Source: Nitriliruptoraceae bacterium (GTDB lineage: Bacteria; Actinomycetota; Nitriliruptoria; Nitriliruptorales; Nitriliruptoraceae). From it: a stretch of DNA of 36,710 nucleotides. The notes under the pieces are model-generated. The model had not been told where the DNA came from and searched no databases. It worked only from the letters and a program-made list of their open reading frames with translations. The translations under genes and the position numbers were made by a program. Positions within the stretch are counted from its first letter, which is position 1. The number at the start of each line of letters is the position of its first letter. Where the stretch lies: NCBI GenBank assembly GCA_003558435.1, contig PWLR01000011.1:1-36710 (forward strand), written 5' to 3'. Below are positions 32,883 through 36,710 of this stretch, piece after piece.

Positions 32883-34691
32883 TCAGCTCGAGGGCCGCCA
32901 CCCCACGGGCCGCGAGCGCGTCTGCGGGAACAGCAGGTCGACGAACCGCTCGACGACGGGTTGCGGTTCGTGGTTGGCGAGACCGGGTCGTTCGTTGGCC
33001 TCGATGATGACGTGCTCCGGTCCCTCGACGTCGGGGACCAGTAGATCGACCCCGACCACCGGGATGCCGATCACCTTCGCGGTCTGCACCGCGGCGGCGG
33101 CCAGGGCCGGATGGAGGCGCTCGGTCACGTCGTGGATCGTGCCGCCCGTGTGCAGGTTGGCGGTCCGGCGCACCTGCAGCGAGATGCCGTCGCCGAGCAC
33201 GTCGTCGAGCTCGTAGCCGTTCTCCAGGACCGTGATGCGGGTGTGTTCGTCCATGGGGATCGTGGCCTCGCCGTGCGTGGCCGCCTCCCGGCGCCGGCTC
33301 TGACGCTCGATCAGGTCGCGGATCGTGTCCCGGCCGGTGCCGATCACCTCGGCCGGACGCCGCACCGCGGCGGCCACCGCCTCGTCGCCGATCACCACGA
33401 TCCTCAGGTCGTCGCCCTGGACGCGTTCCTCGATCAGGACCTCGGGACAGAAGCTGCGCGCATGATCGACGGCGTCGGCCAGCGCGTCGGCGCCAGAGAC
33501 GCCGACGGTGATGCCGAGGCCCTGTTCACCCCGCGCCGGCTTCACGACCACGTCGCCGACCTCCGCCAGGAACTCGGCATCCCGCTCATCGCCGTGGGCG
33601 AGGATGCCGCGCGGCACCCGCAATCCGGCCTTGCCCAGCAGGCGTCGGGTGATGCGCTTGTCGTCACAGCGGCTCATGGCGACCGCGGTCGTCAGCTCGG
33701 ACAGTGCCTGGCGCGTGGTGATCTCCCGCCCGCCGTGGGCGAGCTCCATCTCCCCCCACTCGGCATCGAGCACCCGCACCGTGATGCCGCGCCGGAGCGC
33801 CTCCTCGGCGATGATCCGTGCGTAGGGCATCAGGATGCTGATGTCGCTGGTGTGGGTGTAGAGCGGTTCGTTGATGGGGTTCTTGCGCTTGACGGAGAAC
33901 ACCGGCACGCGCACGAAACCGAGCTTCTCGTAGAGGCTGATCGCTGCGCTGTTGTCGTGCACCACCGACAGATCGAGGTAGGCGCGTCCCCGTGCCTTGA
34001 ACCGGTCCGCCAGCACGCGAACCAACGCCCGCCCGACCCCCGGCTGGGTCGCCTGGGCATCGACGGCCAGGCACCACAGACTCGTGCCGTGTTCCGGATC
34101 GTTGAACGCGTGGGTGTGATCGACACCGGTGATCGTCCCGACGATCTCGCCGGTGTCGGCGTCCTCGGCCACGAGGTAGGTGAAGGTCGCCTTCCGCTGG
34201 TTGGCCCACAGCACCTCCGTGGGCGCGGTGACCATGCCGGTGGCCGTGTAGATGCGGTTGATCGCGACGGCGTCGCGCTCGCTGTTCATGTCACGCACGA
34301 CGAGCCCGGGGACCGGCTCGTCGGTCGACCGGTGCTGGTGCAGCCACAGGCGGTAGGTGTGGCTCGGGTCGATGAACAGTTCCTGCGGCGACTGGCTGAC
34401 CATCACGTGGGGTTCGCGCACGTAGAGGCAGATGTCGCGGCGGCCCGGCTCCTCCCGGCCGACCTCGCGCAGCAGTTCGTGATGATCGGCGAAGGTCTGG
34501 CCGAACAGCAGCCGTCCCCAGCCGCATTCGAGCGCCACGTTCGGCACCAGATCACCGGTCAGGTGCGAGGGCCGCGGATCGAAGGACCGGGTCGAGAGTC
34601 CCTCCTCGTGGGACGGCTTCGCCCCCCCGTTGCCCTGTGCACGTGAGCTGTCGGCGTCACGTGTCGGTGGCGTCGGCGGATCGTTGCTCAC
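32883..34691 (-). CDS. ngg: N-acetylglutaminylglutamine synthetase (GNAT/ATP-grasp fusion)
   Basis: Product of 602 aa. A GNAT acetyltransferase domain at about 130-265 carries the acetyl-CoA loop TQPGVGRAL and ends SLYEKLGF. A RimK-like ATP-grasp follows from about 340 with DVVVKPARGEQGLGITV (about 380-396), LIEERVQGDDLRIVV and the metal-binding IIEANERPGL. This fusion matches the synthetase that acetylates glutamine and joins it to a second glutamine in NAGGN synthesis (ngg of Sinorhizobium meliloti; TIGR03103). The first 45 residues are disordered and Pro/Ser-rich. GTG 34691 overlaps the asnO stop (GTGA), showing coupling with the amidotransferase. Confidence 0.9.
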   Translation of the reverse strand: MSNDPPTPPTRDADSSRAQGNGGAKPSHEEGLSTRSFDPRPSHLTGDLVPNVALECGWGRLLFGQTFADHHELLREVGREEPGRRDICLYVREPHVMVSQSPQELFIDPSHTYRLWLHQHRSTDEPVPGLVVRDMNSERDAVAINRIYTATGMVTAPTEVLWANQRKATFTYLVAEDADTGEIVGTITGVDHTHAFNDPEHGTSLWCLAVDAQATQPGVGRALVRVLADRFKARGRAYLDLSVVHDNSAAISLYEKLGFVRVPVFSVKRKNPINEPLYTHTSDISILMPYARIIAEEALRRGITVRVLDAEWGEMELAHGGREITTRQALSELTTAVAMSRCDDKRITRRLLGKAGLRVPRGILAHGDERDAEFLAEVGDVVVKPARGEQGLGITVGVSGADALADAVDHARSFCPEVLIEERVQGDDLRIVVIGDEAVAAAVRRPAEVIGTGRDTIRDLIERQSRRREAATHGEATIPMDEHTRITVLENGYELDDVLGDGISLQVRRTANLHTGGTIHDVTERLHPALAAAAVQTAKVIGIPVVGVDLLVPDVEGPEHVIIEANERPGLANHEPQPVVERFVDLLFPQTRSRPVGWRPSS

Positions 34692-36514
34692 GGTTGGACC
34701 CCATGGGTCTGCAGCCACAGTTCCAACAGGCCCAGTTGCCACAGTTTGTTGCCCCGCAGCGGCGTGAGACTCTCGTTGGGGTTGCGCAACAGTCGCTCGA
34801 CGTAGTCGTCCTGGAACAGTCCACGCTCACGCGCCTCGGGGGCGTGCAGCGCGTCGCGCACGAGCTCCAGGTAGGGCCCCTGCAGGTACTTCAGCGCGGG
34901 GACCGGGAAGTAGCCCTTGGGCCGGTCGATGACCGCCGAGGGGATCACGCGACGCGCGGCCTCCTTGAGCACGCCCTTGCCCTCCTGCGCGAGTTTCAGC
35001 TCCGGCGGCACCTGCGCGGCGATCTGCAGGACTTCGTGATCGAGGAAGGGCACCCGGGCCTCCAACCCGGCGGCCATCGTCATGTTGTCGACGCGTTTGA
35101 CCGGATCGTCGACCAGCATGATCTGTGAGTCGAGACGCAAGGCCATGTCGGTTGCCGTCTGCGCGCCGGGAGCCGCGAAGTGCCGTTGCACGAGGGCCAG
35201 GGAGACATCGTGTTCGACCCGGTGTTCGGGACGGAGCACCTCGGCCATCTCCTCGTGGGGCCGGTCGAAGAACGCGGCGTGGTAGCTCTCGGCCGCACGT
35301 GCGACCAGTTCGTCGCGGGAGGCGTTGGGCCCGAGGTGCTCGGTGAGGGCCTGCATCGGCGGGTACCAGTGGTAGCCCGCGAAGACCTCGTCGGCCCCTT
35401 GGCCCGATTGCACCACCTTGACGTGCTTCGCGACCTCCTGACTGAGCAGGTAGAACGCGACCGCGTCGTGGCTGACCATCGGCTCGGCCATGGCGCCGAT
35501 CGCGCCGTGCAGCGCGGGCAACATCCGTGCCGTGTCGATCCTGATGCGGTGGTGCTCCGTGGCGTACTCCCGGGCGATCACGTCCGAGTACTTGAACTCG
35601 TCGCCTTCCTCGCCACCGAACGCCTCGAACCCGATCGAGAAGGTGTTGATGCCGGTCTGGCCCGCCTCGGCCAGCAGTCCCACCACCAACGACGAATCGA
35701 GGCCACCCGACAGCAACACCCCCACCGGGACGTCCGCGACGGTCCGCCAGTTCACCGCCGAGCGCATCGCCGCGAGCACGGCATCCTCCCAATCGCGCTC
35801 GCTCCAGTCGGCCTTGTCGGGGTCACGGGTGAAGTCCGGCCGCCAGAACTCGCGGTCCGTGACGGTGCCGTCGGCCTCGATCGCGCGCGTGGTGGCGGGT
35901 GGCAGCTTGCGTACCCCGTTGATGATCGTGTGCGGTGCGGGGACCACCGCGTGGAAGCTGAGATAGTGATGCAGCGCGACCCGGTCGATCGAGGTGTCGA
36001 GGTCGCCGCCGGCGACCAACGCCGGCAGGCTGGAGGCGAACCGCAGTCGCCCCGGCTGGGCCGCGAGGTACAGCGGTTTGATCCCGAAGCGATCCCGTGC
36101 CATGAACGTGCGCCCGCGGTCGCGCTCGTGGATCACGAAGGCGAACATGCCCTGGAGCCGGTCGACGAACCCATCGCCCCAGGCGTGGTAGGCCTTGAGC
36201 ACGACCTCGGTGTCCGAGGTGGAGAAGAACCGGTAGCCCCGTTCGCGCTCGAGTTCCTCGCGCAGCTGCTGGTAGTTGTAGATGCAGCCGTTGAAGACCA
36301 GCGTGAGCCCGAGCTCCGGGTCGTGCATCGGTTGGTTGCCGCACGCCGTCAGATCGATGATCGACAACCGACGGTGCCCGAACGCGATCGGGCCCGCGCT
36401 CCAGGAACCTTCCGCGTCCGGACCACGCTCCGACACCTGCGAGGTCATGCGGGCGACGGCACCCAGATCCGGGCTCGCACCGTCGAGGCGGAGTTCACCA
36501 CTGAAACCACACAT
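34688..36514 (-). CDS. asnO: N-acetylglutaminylglutamine amidotransferase (AsnB-like)
   Basis: Product of 608 aa. Class II glutamine amidotransferase at the N-terminus with catalytic Cys2 (MCGFSGE), GHRRLSIIDL and FNGCIYNY. The synthetase domain follows, with the PP-loop VLLSGGLDSSLVVGL and QSGQGADEVFAGYHWYPP. Segments such as VALHHYLSFHAVVPAPHT and FSIGFEAFGGEEGDEFKYSD are those of the NAGGN amidotransferase (TIGR03104) rather than housekeeping AsnB. It would amidate N-acetylglutaminylglutamine to the final osmolyte. ATG 36514 follows AGAGG. It is first in a two-gene unit with ngg. The 196 bp upstream (36515-36710) holds its presumed promoter and no gene. Confidence 0.92.
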   Translation of the reverse strand: MCGFSGELRLDGASPDLGAVARMTSQVSERGPDAEGSWSAGPIAFGHRRLSIIDLTACGNQPMHDPELGLTLVFNGCIYNYQQLREELERERGYRFFSTSDTEVVLKAYHAWGDGFVDRLQGMFAFVIHERDRGRTFMARDRFGIKPLYLAAQPGRLRFASSLPALVAGGDLDTSIDRVALHHYLSFHAVVPAPHTIINGVRKLPPATTRAIEADGTVTDREFWRPDFTRDPDKADWSERDWEDAVLAAMRSAVNWRTVADVPVGVLLSGGLDSSLVVGLLAEAGQTGINTFSIGFEAFGGEEGDEFKYSDVIAREYATEHHRIRIDTARMLPALHGAIGAMAEPMVSHDAVAFYLLSQEVAKHVKVVQSGQGADEVFAGYHWYPPMQALTEHLGPNASRDELVARAAESYHAAFFDRPHEEMAEVLRPEHRVEHDVSLALVQRHFAAPGAQTATDMALRLDSQIMLVDDPVKRVDNMTMAAGLEARVPFLDHEVLQIAAQVPPELKLAQEGKGVLKEAARRVIPSAVIDRPKGYFPVPALKYLQGPYLELVRDALHAPEARERGLFQDDYVERLLRNPNESLTPLRGNKLWQLGLLELWLQTHGVQP

Positions 36515-36710
36515 CCGATCGATCCTCTCGTAGCCGGGCCGAAGGGGTGGCCGCGGTCGGGGTCAGCTCGGGTTCGCACGGATCTCGAGATGCACCCGGT
36601 CGTGTCGATCCGGTCACCATCGTGGAGCGCGCCCAACCCTACGGCGGGTCACCGGCACCTGCCGTGCCCGGCACCGCCCGCGGGACCCCCATCGGCGGCT
36701 CACGTCACCG

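Overview
The window is very GC-rich chromosomal DNA with dense, often overlapping genes, many GTG/TTG starts and acidic proteins. This points to a high-GC actinobacterium. Several osmoprotectant genes (otsA/otsB and an N-acetylglutaminylglutamine amide set) suggest a halotolerant or halophilic member, possibly of the Nitriliruptoria/Egibacteria type. That placement is an inference from gene content, not a phylogenetic result.

Layout. 1-77 holds the first codons of a lipoprotein gene that leaves the window. 334-897 is a hotdog thioesterase. 1175-4287 is a forward otsA-otsB-GGDEF unit for trehalose synthesis with a membrane-bound cyclase-like protein. 4355-6233 is a reverse Nif3-like/zinc-ribbon pair. 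6323-13995 is an accessory-looking block. It begins with a decayed copy of the 5' half of tRNA-Val and ends at the intact tRNA-Val (13956-14029), with a tyrosine-integrase-like remnant just before that tRNA. Inside it are a TPR regulator-like protein diverging from a cupin gene, a stretch of decayed genes (9.6-10.65 kb), and a polyphosphate-flavoured set: a ParA-type ATPase, a CYTH/CHAD protein and a stand-alone CYTH protein.

14.2-23.2 kb is mostly housekeeping: two SDR oxidoreductases, a small zincin, phosphoglucose isomerase, a DUF3467 protein, a HAD phosphatase, a DUF5522 protein, IMP dehydrogenase (guaB), a small lipoprotein, an AhpE-like peroxiredoxin, a 5-formyl-THF cyclo-ligase-like protein and RmuC.

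24.5-36.5 kb carries all three members of the N-acetylglutaminylglutamine amide (NAGGN) osmolyte 'trio', but split. The M42 peptidase lies at 24.5-25.8 kb behind a MocR-type regulator. The amidotransferase (asnO) and the GNAT/ATP-grasp synthetase (ngg) form an overlapping pair at 32.9-36.5 kb. Between them are a small unknown gene, a DUF952/VWA/MoxR-ATPase operon and a B-box rhomboid protease. The 318-bp gap upstream of the MocR gene holds eight TGGACC/TGGATCC boxes on both strands and is the most striking regulatory region in the window.
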